Counted from the first letter of the stretch, positions 45,671 to 55,010 are shown. The stretch: DNA of 64,000 nt from Paractinoplanes ferrugineus (GCF_016862195.1 NZ_BOMM01000057.1:98239-162238), one strand, 5' to 3'. Notes: a model not told the origin generated them from the letters alone. Translations and numbers: made by a program.

Positions 45671-46012
45671 CTATTTCAGGTCGGCCGCCGCCCGCTCCAG
45701 ATCAGTGGTGAGCACATCCTCGCGAAACGCGCAAAGGGTCAAAGTCATCCGCGCGGCCCCCCGCTCCCCCACCACCAGCCGGGTCCGGGCACCGTGCCCC
45801 AGCAGGTCGCCGACCAGCGCGTCGAGCAGTCGGACACCGGCGCTGTCCAGGAACGAGACCGTGGTCAGATCGATCAGCACCTTGCCGGATTCCTTGATCC
45901 GGCCGACGATCGCCTTGCCGATCTCCCCCGAGTTGGCCAGGTCGATCTCGCCGGTCAGGCTGACGAGTTCGGCGTCGCCGACCTTCGAGAAGCTCACCCA
46001 CTGATCCGTCAT
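45671..46012 (-). CDS. STAS-domain anti-sigma factor antagonist (RsbV-like)
   Basis: A 113-residue STAS protein: WVSFSKVGDAELVSLTGEID, LANSGEIGKAIVGRI, and VLIDLTTVSFLDSAGVRLLD containing the phosphorylatable Ser in LDSAG. In such systems the dephosphorylated antagonist captures the HATPase anti-sigma factor. Its ATG overlaps the stop of the upstream phosphatase/kinase gene (ATGA), so the two are tightly coupled and probably act as partners. Confidence 0.9.
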   Translation of the reverse strand: MTDQWVSFSKVGDAELVSLTGEIDLANSGEIGKAIVGRIKESGKVLIDLTTVSFLDSAGVRLLDALVGDLLGHGARTRLVVGERGAARMTLTLCAFREDVLTTDLERAAADLK

Positions 46013-48507
46013 CGGCCCTCCCGGCTTCGCCGCATGATGACCGTAGTGCCGTCGCTGCGGTCGAACATCACCTGGTCCATCGATTCGCGGATCAGCTGGA
46101 GCCCCCGGCCGCGGGCCACGTCGGCGACCGCGCCCCGCCAGACGCCGTGGTCGGTGACCCGCACCTCGACCGCGTCGGTGGTGACCGTCGCGACCACGTC
46201 GATCGTGCCGAACGGGTTGTCGCGGTAACCGTGCTCGATCGCGTTGGCCACCGCCTCCGAGCACGCCAGCAGGACGGGGTCGCGGCAGTCCGGCTCGACG
46301 CCGTGCCCGACCAGCCAGGCCCGCAGGTCGGCGCGTAACAGCGCGATGTGCGCCCGGTCGGCGCCGAGGCTGCGCTCCAGCCGCTCCTCGGTGCCCAGCG
46401 ACACGCAGAGCAGGCAGACGTCGTCGGTGTGGTCCCGGCTCACCAGCATGTCGGCGAGCCCGCCGGTCAGGCCCTGCATCGGCGCGTCCCGGCGCCGGGC
46501 GAACTCCCGGGACAGCACCTCGAAGCCCTTGTCGAGCGGCCGGTTGCGCCGCTCGATCAGCCCGTCGGTGAAGAGCAGCAGACGGCTGCCGGCGGGCAGG
46601 CGCACCCGCTGCTCGGTGCGGCGGGTGTCGCCGGCCTTCGAACCGAGCGGGGCGGAGCGCCCGCGCAGCAGAAACTCCGGCGGCCCCACCGGCGGCTGCA
46701 GCAGCGGCGGCATGTGACCGGCACAGGTGTACGTGAGTTCGCCGGCGACCAGGTCGATCTCGGCGTACGCCACGGTCGCCATGTGGCCGTTGTGCACCCG
46801 CTCGACGAACCGGTCGAGACCCTCGATGAGCTTGGCCGGCCCGACCGGCTCTCCGGCCAGGGCCCGGATCGCGCTGCGCAGCTGACCCATCGAGGTGGCC
46901 GCCTCGATGCCCCGGCCGACCACGTCGCCGACCACCACGGCCAGCCGATCCTTGGTGATCAGGAACGCGTCGAACCAGTCACCGCCGACCTCGAGGTCCC
47001 GGCCGGCCGCCTGATAGTGGGCCTCCAGGGCGAACCGCGGATCGCCGTGCGGCAGCTCCCCGGCCAGCAGACTGCGCTGCAGCGTCCGGGCGATCTGCCG
47101 CTCCTGCTCGTAGAGCCGGGCGTTCTCCAGCGCCAGCCCGGCCCGGTCGGCCAGGTCGATCAGGAAAGCGCGCTCCGCCTCGACCCCGCGCCGGTCGGGA
47201 ACCATCCGCAGCGACAGCGTGCCGAGCACCCGGCCACGGGCGGTCAGCGGCAGCACCACACAGCCCAGCGGGTCGCCCGGCGCCGGGAAGACCGGCACGC
47301 ACGCCCCGGTCGCCCGCTGTTCGGTCTCGGCGAGCAGGTCGGCCGCGGGCGGCGGGGCGCCGGCGTCCTCGAGGATGCCGGGCGTGCCGACGGCCAGGCG
47401 GAGCTGGGCCCAGTCGGCGATCTGCGGCACCACCCGGTCGACCAGCCGGCGGGCCCGGGGCATCAGCCGGTGCAACTCGTCCAGCTCGCGGGTGGTCTCG
47501 GCGAGGAAGGTGGCCCGTTCCTCGCGCAGGCGGGCGTCGTCGTAGAGACGGGCCCGGTCGAGCGCCTGGCCGGCCTGCTGGCCGAGCAGCCGCACCACGC
47601 GCAGTTCGCCGTCGGAGAGCTTGCGCTCGCCGGTGAAGCTGAACGCCAGCACGCCCAGGGTCTCGGTGCCGGCCTGCTCGTCGGTCGGGCCGGTGGTCAG
47701 CGGAAGCAGCACCACGGTGTTACGGCCCGACTTGCGCATGCTGTCGACCAGGTCGGGGAAGTGCTGCCGGGCCTCGCCGATCGAGCCGACCACGTGCAGG
47801 TCGCCACGCTCGGCCACCCGGGCCACCGCCCGCTTCGACGATCGCGGCATGTCGTCCCAGTTGCCGGTGGTCGGGTCGGTCGAGGCCACCGCGACGATCA
47901 GGTCGCGTTCCTCGTCGATCAGGTAGATGCTGCTGCTCGCCGCATCGAAGGCGGGCTCCGGGGCACGCACCACGGCCTCGGCGACCTCGGCCTCGGTCGG
48001 CGCCGCCGCCAGGTCGGCCACGATCCCCTGGAGCACCTTGACCCGGCGCTCCGCCGCTTCCGCCTGCTTACGGGCGTACAGCAGCTCCTTCTCGTATTTC
48101 CGCCGGTCGGTGGCGTTGAAGACGGTGGTGCGGATCGCCCGCGGCTCGTTGGCCGGGCCGCGCGCCAGGACCGAGTTGACGAGCGTGGCGAGCGTGCTGC
48201 GGTCCGCGCAGACCACGTCGAAGGCCAGCTCGCGCACCTCGTCCTGCATCCGCAGCAGCGGCGCGTAATGGGTCTCGTGGAAGATCTGGCCGCCGGAACT
48301 GAGCAGGTCCCGGAACCGGCGGTGCCCGACCAGCTCCGCCCGGGTGTACCCGGTCCAGGCCAGGAAGGTCTGGTTGACCTTCACGATGGTCCCGTCGGGG
48401 AGCGTGGTCAGATACCCGCACGGCGCGTGCTCGTACAGGTCGTCGGGATCGTCGTCCCAGGGCAGCCGCAACTCCTGCGTCACGTCCGGCCCACCAGAGT
48501 CACTCAC
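46009..48507 (-). CDS. PAS-GAF-GAF-SpoIIE phosphatase-HATPase protein (RsbP/RsbW-like fusion)
   Basis: An 832-residue regulator. PAS at about 25-135 (VNQTFLAWTGYTRAELVGHR), two GAF domains (about 170-480; SSIYLIDEERDLIVAVAS, IADWAQLRLAVGTPG), a PP2C/SpoIIE phosphatase (GDWFDAFLITKDRLAVVVGD, VVGRGIEAATSMGQLRSAIR, final DHTDDVCLLCVSL) and a C-terminal HATPase (LLACSEAVANAIEHGYRDNP, VTDHGVWRG, GRGLQLIRESMD). It can thus both dephosphorylate an antagonist and phosphorylate it or bind a sigma factor. Middle gene of an RsbQ-like hydrolase, this protein and STAS. Confidence 0.92.
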   Translation of the reverse strand: MSDSGGPDVTQELRLPWDDDPDDLYEHAPCGYLTTLPDGTIVKVNQTFLAWTGYTRAELVGHRRFRDLLSSGGQIFHETHYAPLLRMQDEVRELAFDVVCADRSTLATLVNSVLARGPANEPRAIRTTVFNATDRRKYEKELLYARKQAEAAERRVKVLQGIVADLAAAPTEAEVAEAVVRAPEPAFDAASSSIYLIDEERDLIVAVASTDPTTGNWDDMPRSSKRAVARVAERGDLHVVGSIGEARQHFPDLVDSMRKSGRNTVVLLPLTTGPTDEQAGTETLGVLAFSFTGERKLSDGELRVVRLLGQQAGQALDRARLYDDARLREERATFLAETTRELDELHRLMPRARRLVDRVVPQIADWAQLRLAVGTPGILEDAGAPPPAADLLAETEQRATGACVPVFPAPGDPLGCVVLPLTARGRVLGTLSLRMVPDRRGVEAERAFLIDLADRAGLALENARLYEQERQIARTLQRSLLAGELPHGDPRFALEAHYQAAGRDLEVGGDWFDAFLITKDRLAVVVGDVVGRGIEAATSMGQLRSAIRALAGEPVGPAKLIEGLDRFVERVHNGHMATVAYAEIDLVAGELTYTCAGHMPPLLQPPVGPPEFLLRGRSAPLGSKAGDTRRTEQRVRLPAGSRLLLFTDGLIERRNRPLDKGFEVLSREFARRRDAPMQGLTGGLADMLVSRDHTDDVCLLCVSLGTEERLERSLGADRAHIALLRADLRAWLVGHGVEPDCRDPVLLACSEAVANAIEHGYRDNPFGTIDVVATVTTDAVEVRVTDHGVWRGAVADVARGRGLQLIRESMDQVMFDRSDGTTVIMRRSREGR

Positions 48508-48522
48508 GGTCCGCTCTACGCT

Positions 48523-49320
48523 CTACAGCCAGGCCTTTATCGCCTCGACGGTCTCGTCGGGCGCACTGAGGTTGGGGCAATGACCGGTCGCGTTCAGATG
48601 CACGAGGGTGCTACCCGCGGTGTGCTTGTGCACGTAGTCACCCACGACGGTCGGTGCGATCACATCATCCGTGCACTGCAGAATCAATGCCGGGGTACGC
48701 AATTCGAGCAGATCGTCGCGGTTGTCGGCCAGGAACGTGACTCGCGCGAACTTCCTGGCGATCTCCGGATCGGTCCGGCAGAAGCTGTTCGTCAGCTCCG
48801 CACCGAGCTCGGGCCGGTCGGGGTTGCCCATGATGACCGGGGCCATCTGGCTGGACCAGCCGAGATAGTTGCTGTCCAGGGCGTCGAGCAGGGAGTCGAG
48901 GTCGGACCGGTCGAAGCCGCCGACGTAGTTGTCGGCGGGCTCGTTGAGGTAGCGCGGGGACGGTCCGATCAGGACCAGCCGGGCGAAGCGCTCCGGCTCC
49001 TCGATCGCGGCCAGCACCCCGATCATCGCGCTCACCGAGTGCCCGACGAACACCACGTCCCGCAGGTCGTGCTCGTGCACGATCTCGAGGAGGTCGGCGG
49101 CATAACCGCCGAGCGTGGCGTAACGCTCGTCGTGATAGGCCGACAGGTCGGATTTACCACTGCCCACGTGGTCGAAGAGGACGAGCCGATGCGTGTCCGC
49201 GAAGGCGGGAGCCACGAGCCGCCACATGTTCTGGTCGCAGCCATACCCATGAGCGAACACCATCGGCTGACCGAGGACATTCCCGGCCAAAGTGACGGCG
49301 TTTCTCTCTGTCGTTCTCAT
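48523..49320 (-). CDS. RsbQ-like alpha/beta hydrolase (stress-sigma regulator)
   Basis: A 265-residue protein. MVFAHGYGCDQNMWRLVAPA is the oxyanion region, DVVFVGHSVSAMIGVLAAIE holds the nucleophile Ser95, and Asp219 and His247 (CTDDVIAP, NATGHCPN) complete the triad, nearly the same positions as in Bacillus RsbQ. SDLSAYHDERYATLGGYAAD is also typical of the RsbQ/KAI2/D14 group, which bind or hydrolyse a small hydrophobic molecule. In Bacillus RsbQ is required by the PAS-phosphatase RsbP in energy stress. Here the next gene, 15 bases downstream, is a PAS phosphatase. Confidence 0.9.
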   Translation of the reverse strand: MRTTERNAVTLAGNVLGQPMVFAHGYGCDQNMWRLVAPAFADTHRLVLFDHVGSGKSDLSAYHDERYATLGGYAADLLEIVHEHDLRDVVFVGHSVSAMIGVLAAIEEPERFARLVLIGPSPRYLNEPADNYVGGFDRSDLDSLLDALDSNYLGWSSQMAPVIMGNPDRPELGAELTNSFCRTDPEIARKFARVTFLADNRDDLLELRTPALILQCTDDVIAPTVVGDYVHKHTAGSTLVHLNATGHCPNLSAPDETVEAIKAWL

Positions 49321-49473
49321 GTCTCGGTAACCATACGGCTCCAGCGCGTCCGGCACATCGCCCAGGTTGTCCGGCCTGCACGTTCGGAATCCGGAACGCA
49401 CCGTTCCTGATCGGTGGCGCACCGCATCTAACCTGGCCTGGAGAGCCGGGGCGGGAACGAAGGAGAGCGACGG

Positions 49474-50835
49474 ATGGGCGACCAGCAGCCGGAAGAAATT
49501 CAGCCGGCCGCAGAACTTTCCGAACCCACCCGGATCGAGGGCGGCGAGGAGCCGTCGACTGTGGACGCGCCGGCCCGCTGGAGCGGCTCGGCCGCCGTGC
49601 CGCCGCCGACCCCCAAGAAGCCCCGCTGGACCCGCCGGCAACCGGAGCCCGAGGACGAACGCGCCGCGATCCCGGCCGTCGACCCGTGGGCCGGTCACGA
49701 CACCCCGTGGGACCCGTTCCCGGCCGTGGACGCCGTCCCGCTCGAGGACCTGCCCCGGGCCGTGGACACTCTCCGGGACGTACCGGAAATTCCCGGAATC
49801 GACCGCACCAAGCCGGACCCCTTCGTGCCCCTGCCCGCCACCCGTATCGAGCCGCCGCCGGCCGCCGCCGCGGCACCGGGCGCCCCGCGCCCACCCGGCA
49901 CACCCCCGCCCACCGCGCCCCCGGCACAGCGCCCGACCGCGCCGGACAAGCTCAGTCGCCGGGAGCGCAAGGCCCGGGAGCAAGCCGGCCGCGCCGCCCA
50001 GGCCGCCGCCGCCCGAGCCGTCGCCACGCAGGCGGCCGCCACGCAGGCCGCCGCCGCCCAGGCCGCCGCCGCCCAGGCCGCCGCCGCCCAGGCCGCCGCT
50101 CGGGCCGCCGCCGCGCGGAACGGTCGGCCGCCGGCGGTCAACCGGCTACCAGTGCGGGATCGGCTGCCGGCGCGAGACCGGCAGCCGGCGCGAGACCGGC
50201 CGGGCACGCCCGCGCTTCCGCCCGCGCCGCCGTGGGCCGCGCGTCCGCCGCAGCGACCGATGCCGCCGCCGCGGCGCAAACGCCGGTGGGGCCGCCGCCT
50301 CGCCGTGCTCACCGTGCTCGGGGTGCTCTGCTGCTGCGGCGGGCCGTTCGCCTATCTGCAGTTTCCGGCGGCGCGGCAATACCCGGTCAGTGCCGCCCTG
50401 CCGGCCTCCTTCTCCGACCTGCAGCTGCGCGACGACAACGACAGCCGGGCGGCCGCCGACCGGCTGGCCGAGCAGTTGCGCTCGGCCAAGGCGAGCGACG
50501 GCACCCCGTTCGCCGGGGTCTACGGCGACAGCCGGGGCAAGCGGATCACCCTGTTCGGCGTGACCGGCTGGCGGTTCACCCCGAAGTCCGACGTGCGGGT
50601 GCAGCTCGACAACCTGACCGACCAGCTCAAGCTCAAGCAGGTGCAGTCGTTCGACCTGGGCGAGTCCGGCGCGCACGAGAGCTGCGGCGTCGGCAAGGTG
50701 GACGGCAACTCGGTGGTGGTGTGCGCGTGGGCCGACCACGGCAGCCTGGCCACCGTGCTGCTGACCCGCCGCTCCGTCGGTGACAGCGCCGAGCTGGTGA
50801 GTCGGCTGCGGAACGCCGTGCTGAGTCCCGGCTGA
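49474..50835 (+). CDS. Single-pass membrane protein with disordered N-terminus and conserved C-terminal domain
   Basis: A 453-residue protein. Residues 1-265 are Pro/Ala-rich and cytoplasmic, with AAQAA repeats at about 185-210; RRLAVLTVLGVLCCCGGPFA (about 275-295) is a membrane span with three cysteines; the last 150 residues lie outside. That domain ends HESCGVGKVDGNSVVVCAWA followed by DHGSLATVLL and is clearly related to the protein at 63327-63956 (same Cys spacing and WADHGS). No named family known to me. ATG after GGAGAG. Divergent from the rsbQ-like gene. Confidence 0.8.
   Translation: MGDQQPEEIQPAAELSEPTRIEGGEEPSTVDAPARWSGSAAVPPPTPKKPRWTRRQPEPEDERAAIPAVDPWAGHDTPWDPFPAVDAVPLEDLPRAVDTLRDVPEIPGIDRTKPDPFVPLPATRIEPPPAAAAAPGAPRPPGTPPPTAPPAQRPTAPDKLSRRERKAREQAGRAAQAAAARAVATQAAATQAAAAQAAAAQAAAAQAAARAAAARNGRPPAVNRLPVRDRLPARDRQPARDRPGTPALPPAPPWAARPPQRPMPPPRRKRRWGRRLAVLTVLGVLCCCGGPFAYLQFPAARQYPVSAALPASFSDLQLRDDNDSRAAADRLAEQLRSAKASDGTPFAGVYGDSRGKRITLFGVTGWRFTPKSDVRVQLDNLTDQLKLKQVQSFDLGESGAHESCGVGKVDGNSVVVCAWADHGSLATVLLTRRSVGDSAELVSRLRNAVLSPG
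50026..50100 (+). repeat. Five 15-base units encoding an Ala/Gln repeat
   Basis: Units of the form GCCCAGGCCGCCGCC at 50026-50040, 50041-50055, 50056-50070, 50071-50085 and 50086-50100, the first two diverged. They encode AQAAA-type repeats in the cytoplasmic tail of the membrane-anchored protein. Confidence 0.85.
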
Positions 50836-50852
50836 GCGGGCACCATGGCGGC

Positions 50853-52304
50853 ATGACCCGCCGCTGGCTGTTCGCCGACCAACTCGGACCGCACTTCCTC
50901 GACGAGCCGGGTCAGCCGGTGCTGCTCGTCGAGTCGAAAGCGGTGTTCCGGCGGCGGGCCTTCCACCGGCAGAAGGCGCATCTGATCCTGTCCGCGCTGC
51001 GGCACCGGGCCCGCAACGACGGCGTGCGCCTGGTGCGCTCGGAGAGCTACGCGGAGGCGATCACCGAGCCGGTCACGGTGTGCCACCCGACCTCACGGGC
51101 CGCGCGTGACCTGGTGCGCCGGCTTCCGGGCGTACACATGCTGCCGCCGCGTGGTTTCGTCACGTCGCCGGAGGATTTCGTGGCGTGGGCGGCGGAACGC
51201 CGCTCGCTGCGCCTGGAGGACTTCTACCGGGACGCGCGCACCCGGCACGACGTGCTGATGGACGGCCGTGAACCGGCCGGTGGGAGCTGGAACCTGGATG
51301 CCGAGAACCGGGAGCCGCCCCCGCGCGGCGCGACCCGCCTGGACGTGCCGGCGCCGCCCGCGATCGTCGAGGACGAGATCGACGAGGAGGTACGCGCGGA
51401 CCTGGACCGCTGGGAGCGGGAGGACGGCATCGGGTTCACCGGGCGGGACGGGCCACGGTTGTTCCCGGTGACCCGCCGGGAGGCGCTGGCCCGGTTGCGC
51501 CACTTCGTCGAGCATCGGCTGCCGGTCTTCGGGCCGCACGAGGACGCGATGCTCGCGGGCGACCCGTTCATGGCGCACAGCATGCTCAGCGCCCCGCTCA
51601 ACCTGGGCCTGCTCGACCCGCTGGAGATCGTCGAGAGCGCGGAGCGGGCCTACCGGTCCGGTGCCGCCCCGCTGGCGAGCGTCGAGGGCTTCGTCCGGCA
51701 GATCATCGGCTGGCGTGACTTCGTCTGGCATCTGTACTGGTTCCTGGGCCCGGACTACCGGGCCGAGAACGGGCTCGGCGCCCGCAAGCGGCTACCGGCC
51801 TGGTTCGACCGGCTCGACGCGGACAAGGTGCGGGCCCGCTGCCTCGCCGACGTGCTGGGCGGGGTTCGCGACCGGGGCTGGGTGCACCACATCCCGCGGC
51901 TGATGGTGCTCGGCAACTACGCGATGCAGCGCGGCTGGCAGCCGGGCGCGGTGGCGGACTGGTTCCACCGCAACTTCGTCGACGGGTACGAGTGGGTGAT
52001 GACGGCGAACGTGATCGGGATGAGCCAGTTCGCCGACGGCGGCCGGATGAGCACCAAGCCGTACGCGGCCGGCGGCGCCTACCTCAACCGGATGAGCGAC
52101 TACTGCGGGGACTGCGTCTACGACCCGAAGGTGCGCAGCGGCGCCAACGCGTGCCCGTTCACCGCCGGTTACTGGGCGTTCCTGGCCCGCAACGAGACCG
52201 CACTGACCGGCAATTACCGGATGCGTCAGCCGTTGCGGGGCCTGAGCCGCCTCGACGACCTCGAGGCGGTCGTCGAACAGGAGGCGACCCGCCGGATCCC
52301 TTAG
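50853..52304 (+). CDS. Iron-sulfur cryptochrome/photolyase (FeS-BCP, PhrB-like)
   Basis: A 483-residue protein: RRWLFADQLGPHFLDEPGQP at the N-terminus, FVRQIIGWRDFVWHLYWFLG and MTANVIGMSQFADGGRMSTK in the FAD domain. Four cysteines expected to hold a [4Fe-4S] cluster are seen: one in RCLADVLGG (about residue 329), two in DYCGDCVYDPK and one in GANACPF. This is the bacterial (6-4) photolyase-like group rather than the classic CPD enzyme. It would repair UV damage using light, or act as a photoreceptor. ATG start; ends overlap the convergent acyltransferase gene by four bases. Confidence 0.92.
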   Translation: MTRRWLFADQLGPHFLDEPGQPVLLVESKAVFRRRAFHRQKAHLILSALRHRARNDGVRLVRSESYAEAITEPVTVCHPTSRAARDLVRRLPGVHMLPPRGFVTSPEDFVAWAAERRSLRLEDFYRDARTRHDVLMDGREPAGGSWNLDAENREPPPRGATRLDVPAPPAIVEDEIDEEVRADLDRWEREDGIGFTGRDGPRLFPVTRREALARLRHFVEHRLPVFGPHEDAMLAGDPFMAHSMLSAPLNLGLLDPLEIVESAERAYRSGAAPLASVEGFVRQIIGWRDFVWHLYWFLGPDYRAENGLGARKRLPAWFDRLDADKVRARCLADVLGGVRDRGWVHHIPRLMVLGNYAMQRGWQPGAVADWFHRNFVDGYEWVMTANVIGMSQFADGGRMSTKPYAAGGAYLNRMSDYCGDCVYDPKVRSGANACPFTAGYWAFLARNETALTGNYRMRQPLRGLSRLDDLEAVVEQEATRRIP

Positions 52305-53005
52305 GACTCGGTCGGCTTGGCGGGGGCGTACCGCGGCACGTATTCCTGGCCGGTCAGCTTCTGGATCTCCCCCATCACCTCGTCGGTGAGCGCGCGCAGC
52401 GCCGTGCGGTCGTCGGCCCGGTTGGCGGTCTCGATCGGCTTGCCGAACCGCACCGTGATCTTGCCGCGGAACGGCATCGGGTAGGGCTGACCGATGGGCT
52501 GCACCTTCTCGGTGCCGAGGGTGCCGACCGGGATGATCGGAACACCGGCGGCAACCGCCAGGCGGGCGACGCCGGTGCGGCCGCGGTAGAGCTTGCCGTC
52601 GGGTGACCGGGTGCCCTCGGGGTAGACGACCACGCAGTCACCGGACTTGAGGACCGGGATGGCGCCGTCGAACGCGGCCAGCGCGTCCCGGCCGCCGGCC
52701 CGCTGCACGCGGATGGCGCCGAGACCGTTGAGCAGGTTGCGGGTGAACCAGCCGGACAGGCCGGTGCCGTCGAAGTAATCCGACTTGGCCCAGAAGGCCA
52801 GGTGGCGCGGCACGACCGCGCCGAGGAACAGTTCGTCGGCGACCGAGAGGTGGTTGCCGGCGAAGATCGCGCCGCCGGTGCGCGGCACGAACTCGAGGCC
52901 CTCGACATGCGGCCGCCAGCCGAGCATCAGCGCGTTGCCGACGGTGACTTTGCCGACGGAGTAGAGCAGCGGCAACTTGGGGATCCTTCGGTACAGGTCG
53001 TGCAC
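52301..53005 (-). CDS. 1-acyl-sn-glycerol-3-phosphate acyltransferase family (PlsC-like)
   Basis: A 234-residue protein: GAIFAGNHLSVADELFLGAV with the catalytic HxxxxD, VVYPEGTRSPDGKLYRGRTG with the EGTR substrate motif, and VPIIPVGTLGTEKVQPIGQP. It transfers acyl chains to a glycerol-phosphate or related lipid at the membrane. There is no transmembrane helix, so peripheral binding is likely. GTG start with a weak ribosome-binding site. Convergent with the photolyase gene. Confidence 0.9.
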   Translation of the reverse strand: MHDLYRRIPKLPLLYSVGKVTVGNALMLGWRPHVEGLEFVPRTGGAIFAGNHLSVADELFLGAVVPRHLAFWAKSDYFDGTGLSGWFTRNLLNGLGAIRVQRAGGRDALAAFDGAIPVLKSGDCVVVYPEGTRSPDGKLYRGRTGVARLAVAAGVPIIPVGTLGTEKVQPIGQPYPMPFRGKITVRFGKPIETANRADDRTALRALTDEVMGEIQKLTGQEYVPRYAPAKPTES

Positions 53006-53228
53006 AAAGTGGGGGTGGCAGGGAGAGGTTATCGGACGTCACCCGGGAAGTCCCTGCCGAAGTTGCCGCGCGGCCCGAACAATCATCACGAACACGGCAA
53101 AAGCCCGGACCGGGTTAACTGTTTCACACCCTCCGCAAACCCTCGCCGGGCGCCGCCGTTCCCTGGACTCCCCCAGGTGTCGCACTGGTCGGCCTCCTCG
53201 GCGGAGATTCGGCCCGCCCCGAATTCGT

Positions 53229-53257
53229 TTCCTGACTCGTCCTCCTGGCCCTAGCGT
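53229..53257 (+). promoter_or_regulatory. Probable promoter of the ABC exporter operon (TTCCTG-N17-TAGCGT)
   Basis: TTCCTG at 53229-53234 and TAGCGT at 53252-53257, 17 bases apart, eight bases before the ATG. No Shine-Dalgarno sequence is present, so a leaderless first gene is likely. The rest of the 53006-53228 interval shows no gene. Confidence 0.45.
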
Positions 53258-53265
53258 TCCGGCGC

Positions 53266-54243
53266 ATGGGGAACGAATACGCCATCGAGGCTGATCAGTT
53301 GCGCCGCACCTACCGCGGCCGCACCGGCTGGCTGCGGCCGAAGAAGACCGAGGTGGACGCGGTGCGCGGGGTGTCGTTCACGGTGCGGCGGGGCGAACTG
53401 TTCGGCCTGCTCGGACCGAACGGCGCCGGCAAGACCACCACCATCAAGATGCTGAACACCCTGCTCATCCCGACCTCCGGCACGGCCCGGGTGGGCGGCC
53501 ACGACGTGGTCAAACAGACCAGAGAGGTACGCCGGCGCATCGGTTACGTCTTCGGCGGCGACCGTGGCCTCTACGAACGGCTGTCCGCCCTGGACAACCT
53601 GCGTTACTTCGCCGAGCTGTACGGGGTGGCCCCGCGCGAGCAGAAACGGCGCATCGCCGAGTTGCTCGACCTGGTCGGGCTGGCCGGCCGGGAACGCGAA
53701 CGGGTCGAGGGCTACTCCCGCGGCATGCGTCAGCGCCTGCACATCGCCCGGGGCCTGCTGCACGCCCCCGACGTGCTGTTCCTCGACGAGCCGTCGATCG
53801 GGGTCGACCCGGTGGCCGCCCGCGAACTGCGCCGCACGGTCGCCGACCTGGCCGCGAGCGGCACCACCGTGCTGCTCACCACGCACTACATGGTGGAGGC
53901 CGACGAGTTGTGCGACCGCATCGCGGTGATCGCCGACGGGCAGATCCAGGCCCTCGGCACCCCGGCCGAGCTGCGGCACCGGGCGGACGGCCGGCGGGTG
54001 GTCGAGGTCGAGGCGTACGGCGTTCCGGACAGCGCGGTCGCCGCCCTGCGGGAGCTGCCCGGGGTACGCGAGACCGCGGTCGAGGAGCGCGGCGCCCTGC
54101 AACTGCTGACCGTGCAGTCCGACGCGCACGTGGACGTGCAGGGCGAGGTCCTGCGTGAGTTGGCCGGCGTCCGGCTCGGCCGGGTGTCCAGCCGGGAACC
54201 CACCCTCGAGGACGCGTACGTCGCGATCGTGAACGCCGCATGA
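53266..54243 (+). CDS. ABC transporter ATP-binding protein (ABC-2/DrrA-like)
   Basis: A 325-residue ATPase. Walker A GPNGAGKTTTIKML, signature YSRGMRQRLHIARG, Walker B LLHAPDVLFLDEPSIGVDP and the switch histidine in TTHYM. A C-terminal extension of about 90 residues follows (VVEVEAYGVPDSAVAALREL), as in DrrA-type drug exporters. It drives the two permeases encoded downstream with four-base overlaps. Confidence 0.95.
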   Translation: MGNEYAIEADQLRRTYRGRTGWLRPKKTEVDAVRGVSFTVRRGELFGLLGPNGAGKTTTIKMLNTLLIPTSGTARVGGHDVVKQTREVRRRIGYVFGGDRGLYERLSALDNLRYFAELYGVAPREQKRRIAELLDLVGLAGRERERVEGYSRGMRQRLHIARGLLHAPDVLFLDEPSIGVDPVAARELRRTVADLAASGTTVLLTTHYMVEADELCDRIAVIADGQIQALGTPAELRHRADGRRVVEVEAYGVPDSAVAALRELPGVRETAVEERGALQLLTVQSDAHVDVQGEVLRELAGVRLGRVSSREPTLEDAYVAIVNAA

Positions 54244-55010
54244 GCACCCTGCGCATGCTGCTGCTGGGCACCCTGCTGCACGTCAAGCAGATCAGCCGGT
54301 CCCCGCTCGAGGTGGCGATCGCCATGGTCGTCCCGATCGTGCAGGCCACCCTGGCCGTCTACCTGTTCCGCTCGGGCGGCGAGCAGCACCGCCTGATCGA
54401 GGCGGCGGTCGGCGCGGGCCTGATGGGCGTCTGGTCGTCGGTCCTCTTCGGCTCGGGCGGCGCCATCCAGAACCAGCGCTGGCAGGGCACCCTCGAAATG
54501 ATCATGCTGGCGCCCCGCCGGCCGATGCTCGTGATCCTGCCGATCACCGTGGCCACCGGGCTGACCGGCGCCTACTCCCTGCTCGCCACCCTGACCTGGG
54601 GCCGGCTGCTCTACGGCATCCGCCTCGACTTCGCCCACCCGGCCGCCTTCGTGGTCGCGGCCGTGGTCTGCGTGCTCGCGCTCGGCATGTTCGGCCTGCT
54701 GCTGGCGTCGACGTTCGTGCTGATGCGCAACGCCAACGCGCTGACCAACGCGCTCGAATACCCGATCTGGCTGGTCTCCGGGATGCTCGTACCGATCACC
54801 GTGCTGCCGGCCTGGACCGGCCCGATCGCCGCGGTGCTGCCCACCACCTGGGGCGCCCGCGCGCTGCGCGAGGCCACCACCGGCGGGCCGGTGTGGCCTT
54901 CGATAGGCATCTGCCTCGCCATCAGCCTCGGCTGTCTCATTCTCGGGGGCTTCGCCATGACGTACGTCGAACGACGCGCTCGCGCCGCCGCTACTTTGGC
55001 GCTCGCGTGA
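54240..55010 (+). CDS. ABC-2 type transporter permease 1
   Basis: A 256-residue integral membrane protein with about six spans (VAIAMVVPIVQATLAVYLFR, AAFVVAAVVCVLALGMFGLL, IGICLAISLGCLILGGFAMT). AIQNQRWQGTLEMIMLAPRR is the usual ABC-2 motif near the second span. Start overlaps the ATPase stop (ATGA); its stop overlaps the next start (GTGA). The substrate cannot be predicted. Confidence 0.9.
   Translation: MSTLRMLLLGTLLHVKQISRSPLEVAIAMVVPIVQATLAVYLFRSGGEQHRLIEAAVGAGLMGVWSSVLFGSGGAIQNQRWQGTLEMIMLAPRRPMLVILPITVATGLTGAYSLLATLTWGRLLYGIRLDFAHPAAFVVAAVVCVLALGMFGLLLASTFVLMRNANALTNALEYPIWLVSGMLVPITVLPAWTGPIAAVLPTTWGARALREATTGGPVWPSIGICLAISLGCLILGGFAMTYVERRARAAATLALA

Noticed and set aside
46348..49410. 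1020-codon plus-strand open frame over the RsbP-like gene
   Set aside because: Longest shadow in the window; the minus-strand protein has PAS, GAF, phosphatase and HATPase motifs in order.
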